A stretch of DNA of 64,000 nt, from the NCBI RefSeq assembly GCF_003023845.1, contig NZ_PYFT01000001.1:2914001-2978000 (forward strand), in the 5' to 3' direction. The notes under the pieces were generated by a model that had not been told where the DNA came from, made no database searches, and was given only the letters and a program-made list of their open reading frames with translations. Source of the stretch: Adhaeribacter arboris (GTDB lineage: Bacteria > Bacteroidota > Bacteroidia > Cytophagales > Hymenobacteraceae). The translations under genes and the position numbers were made by a program. Positions 1 through 7,634 of the stretch are shown here, in pieces (position 1 is the stretch's first letter; each line of letters starts with the position of its first letter).

Positions 1-99
1 CAGGATCTTTTTAGAAGGTAATTGCTTAAACCCCGACCGGATAAAGGCAACTAAATTCCTGAAAGTCATTAGTGGCGTATGTATTTGTGGCGCTTTCAT
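1..99 (-). CDS. Partial hypothetical protein, 3' end beyond window
   Basis: An open frame begins with ATG at 99 and runs off the left edge (33 codons visible). Its ATG overlaps the TGA of the preceding gene as ATGA, the same coupling seen elsewhere in this operon, which supports it being real. The visible part is basic (several Lys and Arg). No family can be named. Confidence 0.5.
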   Translation of the reverse strand, partial: MKAPQIHTPLMTFRNLVAFIRSGFKQLPSKKIL

Positions 100-296
100 A
101 CCGTTGCTACTTCAGGTTTTCTATTTTCTAACCACTCCGTAATATCCTGTACTTTGCCGTTAGGATGGATTTCTAACAAGGTGTTAAACCCGGCCATTAT
201 GGCTAATTGAACAGCTGCTAAGCGGGTCTTTCTGCAAGGATTTGCGGTTACCCGTATTACCTTGCCGCCTACTTTATCTCTATAGGTTATAAGCAT
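96..296 (-). CDS. Small hypothetical phage protein (66 aa)
   Basis: The start chosen is ATG at 296, 4 nt after the stop of the upstream small ORF; the longer frame would need a TTG at 347 inside that ORF. The protein has a basic N-terminal half (YRDKVGGKVIRV) and a C-terminal stretch with EIHPNGKVQDITEWLENRK. It is part of the leftward early operon and overlaps the next gene by ATGA. No function can be assigned. Confidence 0.55.
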   Translation of the reverse strand: MLITYRDKVGGKVIRVTANPCRKTRLAAVQLAIMAGFNTLLEIHPNGKVQDITEWLENRKPEVATV

Positions 297-300
297 GGCC

Positions 301-447
301 TTATCTATTATAATAACCCATGTAGTAATTAGCACGCTTACCAACAAAGCACATTGTCTTTTTGTAAGCTTCTTCTGTAATCAAACCATCATTAAAATTG
401 GCAATGGCTTTATTGGCAATTCGGGAAAGTATTGATTTTATTTCCAT
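301..447 (-). CDS. Small hypothetical phage protein (48 aa)
   Basis: A short frame of 48 codons from ATG 447 to TAA 303-301. It overlaps the end of the preceding 26-codon frame by 10 nt and stops 4 nt before the next ATG, so it fits the tightly packed operon. The protein carries IANKAIANFNDGLITEEAYKK and an aromatic C-terminus (NYYMGYYNR). No family is recognised. Its support is operon packing only. Confidence 0.5.
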   Translation of the reverse strand: MEIKSILSRIANKAIANFNDGLITEEAYKKTMCFVGKRANYYMGYYNR

Positions 448-518
448 GATTTCCGTACTTTTTGAATGTTAGAAACTATCTGGTTAATGCGGGCTAGGGC
501 GGTATCTATCGGACTCAT
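438..518 (-). CDS. Very small ORF in the early operon (26 aa)
   Basis: A 26-codon frame starts with ATG at 518, overlapping the TGA of the YopX gene as ATGA, and ends at TAA 440-438. The predicted peptide is helical and basic (ALARINQIVSNIQKV). Translational coupling on both sides is the only evidence; it could be chance. Confidence 0.35.
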   Translation of the reverse strand: MSPIDTALARINQIVSNIQKVRKSWK

Positions 519-949
519 TTTATTAAATGTTTATGTTCGTAGATATTACCTATAATAAGATTCTCTAACAGGCTCTTGTCATTTAGTCCAAACACACTAT
601 AGTCTGAATTTTCCGCTATGACCTCGAAACCAAAACCAGCTACTTCGAAAAACCATTTTACCACACAGTCTACTATTTCTAGGTGTGTTTCAAAACCTAC
701 CATTGTACAAGCAACTATATCACCTTCGTAAATTTCATTGCCTTTAGAATCTTTTAGTCCGGTATATTGATTTAAAATAAACCGATTAGGATGCATAGAT
801 TCATGTATAAAGGCATTTATTGTTCTCATGGAAACTGAACCTGTAGTATCAATATAAACATCTTCTAATTTGCCTTTATAGGCCTCGTATGTTGGTTCAA
901 AAAACTTATTGTTTTCTGTATCCCAAACTCTGAATTTTATCTCTCTCAT
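515..949 (-). CDS. YopX family protein
   Basis: The 144-residue protein shows the YopX pattern: an N-terminal REIKFRVWD motif (residues 2-10), then NQYTGLKDSKGNEIYEGDIV (about residues 60-79), then a C-terminal beta-rich part ending in IGNIYEH. YopX proteins are common in phage and prophage early regions of Firmicutes and Bacteroidota, and their function is unknown. The start overlaps the stop of the upstream gene (ATGA). The two proteins at 1521-2161 carry a weaker version of the same G-x-D-x-x-G-x-x-I/F-x-G-D motif. Confidence 0.85.
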   Translation of the reverse strand: MREIKFRVWDTENNKFFEPTYEAYKGKLEDVYIDTTGSVSMRTINAFIHESMHPNRFILNQYTGLKDSKGNEIYEGDIVACTMVGFETHLEIVDCVVKWFFEVAGFGFEVIAENSDYSVFGLNDKSLLENLIIGNIYEHKHLIK

Positions 950-1242
950 AGCTTTATTTGCTTACATTTAAAACACTCTAATAAAAGCCCATGAATCAAT
1001 GCTAAGTTGTAAGAGAAGTTCCAGGTTGGTATCTCTTCCCAGGTGGTTACATCGGGATAATTTGACTGAAAAAAGGCATCTAAATCTTTTTCTACAATCG
1101 TTAATATCTGCTGCTTTTTGCGCCGGAAGAGTAGCATTTTCACGTCTTGGCGGCGTAAGTCAACTTGTTTCGTTTTTAATCTTTGTTGGTGGTTGGGAGG
1201 GGCAGCAAACTTGTTGCGGCGTGGGTTTTTAATAGTTGGCAT
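946..1242 (-). CDS. Hypothetical phage protein (98 aa)
   Basis: The N-terminal half is strongly basic (residues 1-45, many Arg, Lys and Gln), which suggests nucleic-acid contact. The C-terminal half is mixed and ends with CFKCKQIKL, a lone C-x-x-C pair. It is coupled to yopX by an ATGA overlap. No known family is recognised. A plus-strand frame over the same bases is a shadow. Confidence 0.55.
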   Translation of the reverse strand: MPTIKNPRRNKFAAPPNHQQRLKTKQVDLRRQDVKMLLFRRKKQQILTIVEKDLDAFFQSNYPDVTTWEEIPTWNFSYNLALIHGLLLECFKCKQIKL

Positions 1243-1290
1243 GGTTTTAGAATTAATTGATGAAACAGTTAGATTGTAAAAGGTCTGGTG

Positions 1291-1524
1291 TTAATCCTTC
1301 AATTGTTGGATGTCCGGATTAGTATAATTTCGCTGGATATAAGAAATAAATTCCCTAGTTTCTATTCGCTTCTCTCTCGTACCAAAATTGATCACTTTGA
1401 TATGGCGAGGGTCCTTCGTAGATAGCTTCCCGTACTTCCTTATTGTTTGTTGGTCCACGTTTAATAAGTCAGCAACTTGTTCTACCGTCAGGGCGAATTT
1501 GTCGGGTAGTTGAATCGTAATCAT
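1291..1524 (-). CDS. Excisionase-like helix-turn-helix protein
   Basis: At 77 aa, the segment LTVEQVADLLNVDQQTIRKY (residues 12-31) reads as a winged-helix HTH of the MerR/excisionase (HTH_17) kind, followed by a basic strand region (FGTREKRIETREFI). Such proteins commonly act as phage excisionases or small regulators. Its start overlaps the stop of the preceding gene by 4 nt. Whether it is the Xis partner of the integrase at 6254-7485 is an inference. Confidence 0.65.
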   Translation of the reverse strand: MITIQLPDKFALTVEQVADLLNVDQQTIRKYGKLSTKDPRHIKVINFGTREKRIETREFISYIQRNYTNPDIQQLKD

Positions 1525-1856
1525 AATTGAATGTGATAGTTGAATTTTTTTGGATGCGTAAAAAGATTGCCTTTGAAAGTAGCTTTGTTGTGTACAAAGA
1601 ACTCATTCAAGTCGAAGCAATACGTAATTTCAACTAAGCCTTCACATAATTCCAGTTTCTCCTCAAAAGTGGAATTTTGATAAAAGGTGTAATCTTCCAG
1701 GTTAAGCCAACCGTACCGGTACAACTCGGGAAGCCATAAACAAGCTAAATCTAAATAATCTGGATCGCCTACGCTTGCCAAGCGGTACACATCGCCGGTA
1801 AAGATTTGGCGGCCTTTCGGGTCGAGGTAGCCGGGAATAATTTGCGGTTCTAACAT
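1521..1856 (-). CDS. Small phage protein, tandem paralogue A
   Basis: At 111 aa, it aligns by eye with its neighbour at 1859-2161: P-G-x-x-D-P-x-G-R-Q-x-F-x-G-D-V-Y near the N-terminus, then C-L-W-x-x-x-L-Y-R-Y-G-W at about residues 39-50, and a C-terminal F-x-G-N-x-x-x-x-P-x-x-F. The first block resembles the YopX core motif, so both may be divergent YopX-like beta proteins; this is inference. It is coupled by ATGA to the HTH gene that follows. Confidence 0.6.
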   Translation of the reverse strand: MLEPQIIPGYLDPKGRQIFTGDVYRLASVGDPDYLDLACLWLPELYRYGWLNLEDYTFYQNSTFEEKLELCEGLVEITYCFDLNEFFVHNKATFKGNLFTHPKKFNYHIQL

Positions 1857-1858
1857 GA

Positions 1859-2161
1859 TTATTCAGTTAATAAAGGTTCAAATTGATATGGTTTAAGCAG
1901 GATGTTTCCTAAGAAAGTGCAGCTAGAATTGAATAATCGTGGCGGTAAAATGACTTCATCCTCTTTGTATTTTCTTTCCAGAAAGTTTTTTTGTACAGTT
2001 ACCCAACCGTAGCGATACAAGTGCTGAAACCAAAGACAAACGTGGTAAAAAGGCTCATCATCCTCGTCGTAAGCATTGTCAACATGGTACACATCACCTT
2101 CGAAAACTTGACGGCCGGAAGGGTCAAAAAAACCGGGCACGGGTTGAACTTGATGGGGCAT
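1859..2161 (-). CDS. Small phage protein, tandem paralogue B
   Basis: At 100 aa, it is the paralogue of the protein at 1521-1856, with the shared PGFFDPSGRQVFEGDVY (residues 9-25) and CLWFQHLYRYGW (about residues 42-53) blocks. The two genes are 2 nt apart, consistent with tandem duplication. It is acidic in the middle (DEDDE). No function is known to me. Confidence 0.6.
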   Translation of the reverse strand: MPHQVQPVPGFFDPSGRQVFEGDVYHVDNAYDEDDEPFYHVCLWFQHLYRYGWVTVQKNFLERKYKEDEVILPPRLFNSSCTFLGNILLKPYQFEPLLTE

Positions 2162-2163
2162 GG

Positions 2164-2919
2164 TTAAGCAGCTTTAGATTCGGGAAGAAGATTATGAATA
2201 AACATGCGGCCTTTCTCAGTCCAGTAGGTTTGATTTTTAGTTTTGAGATTTCCTAGAGTATCGTAATAAGGGAAAGGTTTGATTTCAGCGTAGCCTTTAT
2301 CTTTGTATTTGGCAGTTAGCACCCATACACCGCCAACTTTCCAAACAACGCCACGGGTTTTAAGCTCTTTATGTAGCCATTGGGCAGATTCACCAAAATG
2401 ATCGGCAATAACAGAAGAGGGTATTAAGGATTTGGAATCGATTACTTTTTCAAAATATTCAACTTTGGGAGCTTGTTCCTTAATTGTAGAGTTAGCGAGT
2501 TGTAATTGCTCTTTATAAAGCGTTACCTCCTGTAGTGCCAGTTTGTAACCTTCTTCAATAATTTCAGCAGGCGACTTATGGCGTATTTCGGTTTTACCAG
2601 TAAGAAGTAATTCTTCTACCCGATCGTAAACCCAAAGCTCAAATTCCGGAGAAAGCCAAGCCGCGAATTTTATAGCTAGTTTTTGGTGCATCCAGGTTCC
2701 AGGATTAGAACCGCCGTTTACTGATAAGAGAACTTCACTATTCTTTAAAGAATACTGCTTACACAAAGCATCTATAAAGTATTGAGTCTGTTCCGTTTTA
2801 GTAAAATTGGAAACAAGCTTCCCGAATGGTTTTGCCATTTGATTGGCATTAATCATGACCGAATCCTTTTGAGAAAAAGCAATTGGGTTGTTCTGATAGG
2901 AGAATACTTGCAAGCTCAT
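2164..2919 (-). CDS. KilA-N / ANT domain phage antirepressor
   Basis: This 251-aa protein has an N-terminal KilA-N domain (about residues 1-105, with INANQMAKPFGK and GTWMHQKLAIKFAAWLSPEF), a coiled linker (about 115-155) and a C-terminal KilAC/ANT-type domain (about 160-250, with GRMFIHNLLP). Proteins of this build are phage antirepressors or DNA-binding regulators that counter the lysogenic repressor. Its ATG overlaps the TGA of the Cro-like gene by 1 nt, placing it second in the operon that faces the S24 repressor. Confidence 0.88.
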   Translation of the reverse strand: MSLQVFSYQNNPIAFSQKDSVMINANQMAKPFGKLVSNFTKTEQTQYFIDALCKQYSLKNSEVLLSVNGGSNPGTWMHQKLAIKFAAWLSPEFELWVYDRVEELLLTGKTEIRHKSPAEIIEEGYKLALQEVTLYKEQLQLANSTIKEQAPKVEYFEKVIDSKSLIPSSVIADHFGESAQWLHKELKTRGVVWKVGGVWVLTAKYKDKGYAEIKPFPYYDTLGNLKTKNQTYWTEKGRMFIHNLLPESKAA

Positions 2920-3149
2920 CAGGCAGCGGCTTTAGCAGTTTGACGTTTAGATTCAAGGAATTTCATGCGCTCCCGGTAAGCCTTTGAATCCGTAGCAATA
3001 GCTAACCTCTCGATTGCCGGCCAATACTTAGAAGTTGTTTTTTCAATATTTACCACTCGGCTAACATTAGCCGGGTCAACCTGAAGCTCCCGAGCCAAAT
3101 TCATGGTAAAATTTGGCGGCATTATTTCGCGAATAGTTTTTGGTTCCAT
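2919..3149 (-). CDS. Cro-like HTH regulator
   Basis: This 76-aa protein carries NLARELQVDPANVSRVVN (about residues 17-34), a helix-turn-helix resembling phage Cro proteins. It is the first gene of the leftward operon and is divergent from the S24 repressor gene, with repeated operator-like sequences in the 133 nt between them. Together these suggest a Cro/CI-type lysis-lysogeny switch. The C-terminus is basic and Ala-rich. Confidence 0.7.
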   Translation of the reverse strand: MEPKTIREIMPPNFTMNLARELQVDPANVSRVVNIEKTTSKYWPAIERLAIATDSKAYRERMKFLESKRQTAKAAA

Positions 3150-3282
3150 CCTAATTTATTATATTGGTTTGCTGTAATTGTATTTGCTGTAATTGTTCTC
3201 AAATATACGTGTAATTGAGAATAAAAGTCAACATTTTACACCATTTTTTTTCTCAAAAACACCAAATAATTTGTAAACAACT
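3150..3282. promoter_or_regulatory. Divergent switch region with repeated operator candidates
   Basis: The gap between cro-like and repressor genes contains two copies of TTTGCTGTAATTGT (3168-3181 and 3183-3196, 15-bp pitch) and an inverted repeat TTCTCAA (3196-3202) / TTGAGAA (3215-3221). GTAATTG occurs a third time at 3211-3217. These are natural candidates for repressor and Cro binding sites controlling both divergent promoters; binding itself is inference. Confidence 0.55.
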
Positions 3283-3963
3283 GTGAAAGAGCGCATTAAA
3301 GAACTAATTAAAGCACTTAGTGAAGAAAAAATTGATTTTTTTAGCCTAATAGGCATCTCAAAGGATACTGTTAGAATGTATACTGATAGAGGTAGTAAAC
3401 CAAAATCAGACTTTATGGAAAAAGTTTACCGTTCAATTGAGAATTTAAATCCAGAATGGTGGCTTACTGGTCAAGGAGAAATGTTTATCAAGTCAAATAA
3501 AACAATCATTAAAAGTGAGGAACCAAAAAGCTTTCTTAATCAGAATAGCGCAGTTCCTATTTATGATATAGAAGTGAGGGCTGGTATTGTGTCTAGATTA
3601 ATCGAGAATAATGAAAATATACCAATTATAGGATGGTATTATTTAAAAGACATACCTAATATAGATGGTATAATTGGGGTGCGAGCTGTAGGGGATAGTA
3701 TGGTGCCTTTTATAACTGGAGGGGATACATTATTAATAAAAAGGGTAGACAAGAATGGTTATATAGCCCCCGGTCTCTCTTATGTCATAATAACAAGTAA
3801 TATGACTGTAGTTAAATACATTCAAAAAGGGCCTAACAAAAATTATTGGCACCTAAAAAGTCATAATAGCGATAAAGAACAATATCCTGATGATGAAATA
3901 GCAAAAGATGAGATTATACATTTATTTCTAGTAGTAAAAGTACTTAAAGAATTAACCTATTAA
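3283..3963 (+). CDS. CI/LexA-type phage repressor with S24 peptidase domain
   Basis: The N-terminal part (residues 1-65) is a helix-turn-helix of the Bacteroidota phage repressor type, ending in NPEWWLTGQGEMF. The C-terminal part is a LexA/S24 autoprotease: likely scissile A100-G101 in VRAGIV, nucleophile S139 in GDSM, and general-base K178 in TVVKYI. It should repress the early operon and self-cleave after DNA damage through RecA. The start is GTG at 3283. The AT-rich base composition matches the other element genes. Confidence 0.88.
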   Translation: MKERIKELIKALSEEKIDFFSLIGISKDTVRMYTDRGSKPKSDFMEKVYRSIENLNPEWWLTGQGEMFIKSNKTIIKSEEPKSFLNQNSAVPIYDIEVRAGIVSRLIENNENIPIIGWYYLKDIPNIDGIIGVRAVGDSMVPFITGGDTLLIKRVDKNGYIAPGLSYVIITSNMTVVKYIQKGPNKNYWHLKSHNSDKEQYPDDEIAKDEIIHLFLVVKVLKELTY

Positions 3964-3974
3964 TTTTTTGATAT

Positions 3975-4157
3975 ATGAAGAAAATGTACTTGTTAACTTT
4001 GAGTTTATTTCTTTTTAATTGCGGCGGCGATGGCGACCCCTCTCCTTCAAGTGCTTGTGGTACCTCTGGCAACGGTTGCTCCAAATACAATAAGGCAGAC
4101 TGTGAAGCACGAGCGAGTTGCGAATGGATTGTTGGTTCTGGCTGTAAATGTAGATAG
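3975..4157 (+). CDS. Small cysteine-rich lipoprotein
   Basis: This 60-aa protein starts with a lipoprotein signal (KKMYLLTLSLFLFNC, Cys 16 as lipidation site). The mature part has six further cysteines (C28, C35, C44, C49, C57, C59), so disulfide-bonded folding outside the cytoplasm is likely. It lies 11 nt after the repressor stop and 5 nt before the next gene, so all three may be expressed from the prophage state. No family is recognised. It is likely lysogenic cargo. Confidence 0.6.
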   Translation: MKKMYLLTLSLFLFNCGGDGDPSPSSACGTSGNGCSKYNKADCEARASCEWIVGSGCKCR

Positions 4158-4162
4158 ACTTT

Positions 4163-5845
4163 ATGGCTTGGCGATTCAGAAAAAGTATTAAAATTATACC
4201 TGGGGTTAAGTTAAATTTTAGCAAAAGCGGAATAAGTACTTCAATAGGCTTGAGAGGTGCTAATTTTACTTTCTCAAAATCAGGAACTTATTTAAATACC
4301 AGTATTCCTGGATTAGGTCTTTATAATAGACAAAAACTGTCCTCTTCTAACGATAATTCTATACCTCAGGATTACAACTTCCATCCAACAGAATTCAAAA
4401 CAGGTGATGAGGAAAATATTTTTAGTGCTGATCTACAGCAGATAACCAGTCAAGACATGCAAGGTATAAAAGAGGCGATACTTGCAGCACATCAACAAAG
4501 AAAAGAATTACAATCAGATTTGCTAAAAGTTAAAATAACCCAAAATAGTTATAGGCTCAAACTAGTATTGAGTTATATTTTTCTTTTTGGACTTATTAAA
4601 AAGTCTATTTCTGAAAATATAAAAGCGGATATAAATTCTCAAACATCCACCATTCACCAAATTCAGGACCAAATTGAAAAAAGCCATGTAGAACTTGATA
4701 TTGAATTCGATCCTGAAATTAGTCAAAAATATTTACGGCTTGTTGAAGCTTTCAAGAAATTATCTACATCTGCCAAAATTTGGGACGTAACTAGTGCTCA
4801 TCAGCAAGATAGAGTAACAACCCGCTCGTCTGCTGGAACGCTTGTTAATAAAAAAGAAGTGAAATTCGGACTTAACTCTATAGCTGATATTAAATCAAAA
4901 TATGAAGCGCTTTGGCTAAACAATGCTAACGGGGCGGATTTATATATCTATCCGAATTTTATAATAATGCATTCTTCTAAAAACAGTTTTGCAATTATTG
5001 GGCTTAACGAAATAGAGTTCACTCAAACTTCAGTCAGGTTTACTGAAACGGGATCAATCCCGGCAGATTCAAAGGTAATTGATAGAACTTGGTTGAAGGT
5101 TAATAAAAATGGCGCTCCAGATAAACGCTTTAAGGGAAATTATCAGATTCCTGTAGTTAGATATGGTGAAATCAGCTTAAAAACCATAACCGGACTTAAC
5201 GAAGAGTATGAATTTAGCAATTATGAATATACAGAAGAATTTGGAAAAGCATTTCGGGATTATCAATCAACTATTAAGTCATTAAAGCAGGTTGTTGATA
5301 AAACTAATTTTAAAGATAGTGCGACCAAGGAAAACGAAAAAAATACTATAACTCTAAACACAAATAATAACATGGGACTTTTTGATAAAATTTTTAATTC
5401 AGATACAAATAATAAACCCAATCCGGAACAATATTTATATTCCCCAAAATCTGAACAAGAAGCTTGGATTGCTATTATGTATGCTTGTATGATTTCAGAT
5501 GGAGAAGTTTCCGATGCAGAAGTATCGCAATTATCCAGAACAGTTGTTTTTAAGTCTCTTTTTAAAGATCATAATACTATCGATTATTATAAAACTGCTA
5601 TGACTGCACATATAAAACTAGATAGCAAACAGTTAATTGATTTGTGTGTTTCTAAGGTGTCAGATAATAATAAAGCGACACTGTTTGCTATTACTTTAGA
5701 ATTAGTGATGTTTGATGGTACACTTTCTGATTCAGATAAAGATATAATAGAACACTTGGCAACTGCCTTGCAGTTACAAGATGAACTTGCTTCTAAAATC
5801 ATTGAAGTGACTTTAATAAGGAACAAATACAATGTTCTTGTTTAA
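4163..5845 (+). CDS. DUF4236 protein fused to a TerB-like domain
   Basis: This 560-aa protein begins with a DUF4236-type domain (residues 1-58; FRKSIKIIPGVKLNFSKSG, then a second FSKSGTYLNTSIPG). A coiled-coil segment (about 95-175) and a beta-rich middle follow. From about residue 420 comes a helical TerB/tellurite-resistance-like domain with two acidic motifs, ISDGEVSDAE and MFDGTLSDSD, the sort that binds divalent metal. Residue 404 is a Met beginning MGLFDKIF, typical of an independent protein start, so the gene looks like a fusion of two genes. It lies between repressor and integrase, a usual cargo position. The function is unknown. Confidence 0.7.
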   Translation: MAWRFRKSIKIIPGVKLNFSKSGISTSIGLRGANFTFSKSGTYLNTSIPGLGLYNRQKLSSSNDNSIPQDYNFHPTEFKTGDEENIFSADLQQITSQDMQGIKEAILAAHQQRKELQSDLLKVKITQNSYRLKLVLSYIFLFGLIKKSISENIKADINSQTSTIHQIQDQIEKSHVELDIEFDPEISQKYLRLVEAFKKLSTSAKIWDVTSAHQQDRVTTRSSAGTLVNKKEVKFGLNSIADIKSKYEALWLNNANGADLYIYPNFIIMHSSKNSFAIIGLNEIEFTQTSVRFTETGSIPADSKVIDRTWLKVNKNGAPDKRFKGNYQIPVVRYGEISLKTITGLNEEYEFSNYEYTEEFGKAFRDYQSTIKSLKQVVDKTNFKDSATKENEKNTITLNTNNNMGLFDKIFNSDTNNKPNPEQYLYSPKSEQEAWIAIMYACMISDGEVSDAEVSQLSRTVVFKSLFKDHNTIDYYKTAMTAHIKLDSKQLIDLCVSKVSDNNKATLFAITLELVMFDGTLSDSDKDIIEHLATALQLQDELASKIIEVTLIRNKYNVLV

Positions 5846-5915
5846 GAATAATCCTATGTTTTTCAGAGAAAATCGTGCTTTATCTTTCTAAAACTTAAAT
5901 AAATACAAGTTAACT

Positions 5916-6257
5916 ATGCCCAAATTTGAAGAAGAACCAGGCATACGCCGCCGTTTCCTTTACTGTTTCCAGAAATTAAAAGAGCGGTTACCGGATATTT
6001 CGGAAGGAGAGTTTATGCAGTCGATTGGGTACAAGTCCAAAACCGAGATGCACTCCCTGAAAGTGGCCAAAACTAATATTAATCTAAAGACTATCTTCAA
6101 TGCCGCTCGGAAATATCCGGAATTTGACCCGCATTATATTATACTCAGCCCCGACCTGCCGGAAGTTAACATACTTAAATTAAAACCCGGACGAGTACCC
6201 AAACCCAAACCACCTAAAAAAGCCTGGGGCCGGCCGCGCAAGATTCAAGTTACTTAA
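5916..6257 (+). CDS. Small putative DNA-binding protein with AT-hook-like tail
   Basis: The 113-aa protein has a helical N-terminal domain with FMQSIGYKSKTEMHSLKVAK (about residues 33-52), reminiscent of a degenerate XRE-type HTH, then a Pro/Lys-rich tail ending in KKAWGRPRK, where the GRP core resembles an AT-hook. Its stop (6255-6257) overlaps the restored end of the convergent integrase frame. A regulatory role in the element is inference. Confidence 0.55.
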   Translation: MPKFEEEPGIRRRFLYCFQKLKERLPDISEGEFMQSIGYKSKTEMHSLKVAKTNINLKTIFNAARKYPEFDPHYIILSPDLPEVNILKLKPGRVPKPKPPKKAWGRPRKIQVT

Positions 6258-7485
6258 TTATCTATTTTTTGCCAGGCATCCAGTAGATCATCGGCTATGA
6301 CAATACCGGGCACCTTCGTATAGGGTCGTGCCGCATTTTATGACCTAATATCTTTTCTTTTAAGGCTTCGTTTTTGGTAGCTTCAAAAATCCTACTTGCG
6401 GCCGTATGTCTCGCGTTGTGGCTGCTAATTACCTTAAATATAGGCGATAGGCTGACCGTAACATGATTATTAATAGAAATGGACTGTTGGACCATTCTAT
6501 TTAACCCGGCTTCCTCACAGGCCACTTTTAAACGGGAAGAATAATAATGTCTCAATTTACTACCCGTAATACTGGAAGGAACGGGAATGCGACCGTGGTG
6601 CCGGATTAAACCTTGCGCCAAGGGAGGAATAGGAATGTATACCTGATTGGTAGTTTTGGATTGGTTCTTACTGATTACCGTAATAGCCCCGTGTTTTTGG
6701 CTCTGGACCTGAAGAAAGTGTTCCGCTTTTAAAGTACTCAAATCGGACCATCTTAAACCCAATTGACAGGCAATAACAAAAGTATGCGCGGCTTCTTCAA
6801 TTTCCTTGCTGCTATAAGTAGCATTTTTTAATGCCAATACCTCGGACCAGTACAAATCAAACGAACTGGCTTCCGTTTCCGGGTCCACTTTTATCCATTC
6901 GTAAGGCAAATTGACGTATTTCAAAATCAGGCGCAAAAACTTCTGGTGGCGCCGGATAGTCGAATCCTGAATTTCTCCTTCTTCGTACAAGGCATTAAAA
7001 TATTTGGTAACGAATGGTTTGGTAATATCTTTCGGAGTAAGGCTGGGTTTAAACTTTTCCAGCCGGTCCACTACCTGTTTTTGCACCCGCGTATAATTCA
7101 ATCCTTTTATTTCATTGGTTTTATTGCCCCGGTTTTTTTCTTCAAGGTACTCTTTCTTCCATTGCTGATAATATTCCCGAACCGTTTCTAATTTCTGCCG
7201 CTTACCCGGACGTAGTATCTCGTCTAAAACTCTACTGGTTATTCTTTCGCCTTTATCGTGCAAACGGCTGCATTCCTGAAATAAGACGGCATCAATCTCT
7301 TTTAACCGGGCCCGGATATAGTTTGCCCGCTTCTCTTTAGGTTTAACGTAGAGGTCATCGCCGGTCCAATAGTGCGGATCAAACGAAATACCGGTACTGG
7401 TCCGAGCGTCACCGGGAAAGACCCGAACCATGATAATAGTTTTGTTCGCTTTCGGCTTATCGGGGTAAAAAGAGATGGAAATCAT
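6254..7485 (-). pseudogene. Tyrosine recombinase (integrase), frameshifted near the catalytic Tyr
   Basis: Bacteroidota phage-type integrase with an N-terminal arm domain (FYPDKPKANKTIIMVRVF), a SAM-like core domain and a catalytic domain. Numbered from ATG 7485: R245 (CQLGLRWSD), Lys near 273-277, H356-x-x-R359 (SHNARHT) and H382 (LGHK). The unshifted frame then ends at 6295 without a Tyr. One base out of frame, the sequence continues from the same point as DPYTKVPG and ADDLLDAWQKI to TAA at 6256-6254, supplying the expected catalytic Tyr. The frame is therefore probably broken by a small indel near 6320. An in-frame TTG at 7530 also exists but lies in repeats. Confidence 0.75.
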
Positions 7486-7560
7486 ACTGCTGACGTAAAA
7501 ACTAACGTAACTACTGACGTAAACAAACAATACTCCGTATATCTGTAAGTATTGTGGAGA
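7486..7560. repeat. Short direct and inverted repeats upstream of integrase
   Basis: Three closely spaced copies of ACGTAA (in TGACGTAAA, TAACGTAAC, TGACGTAAA; about 7492-7523) precede the integrase ATG, followed by an 8-bp inverted repeat ACAATACT (7527-7534) / AGTATTGT (7548-7555). Such arrays near int are compatible with arm-type integrase sites or an int operator; which one is unknown. Confidence 0.4.
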
Positions 7561-7599
7561 TTACAAAACCATCTCAAGATAGGTTAATAAAGGCATAAA

Positions 7600-7634
7600 T
7601 AAAAACTCCACACACCTTGTAGATATGTGGAGTT
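7600..7634 (-). terminator. Intrinsic terminator after tRNA-Lys
   Basis: Read on the minus strand just downstream of the tRNA, AACTCCACA (7634-7626) pairs with TGTGGAGTT (7612-7604), followed by TTTTATTTA. A GC-containing 9-bp stem and a T-rich tail make a rho-independent terminator. Confidence 0.7.

Noticed and set aside
6295-6345. Programmed frameshift in the integrase
   Set aside because: The shift site lacks a slippery heptamer and a downstream structure; an indel explains it better, especially given the shortened His-Tyr spacing.
7486-7530. N-terminal extension of the integrase from TTG 7530
   Set aside because: The added residues are a repetitive YVSS-type stretch from short DNA repeats; the family pattern begins at ATG 7485.
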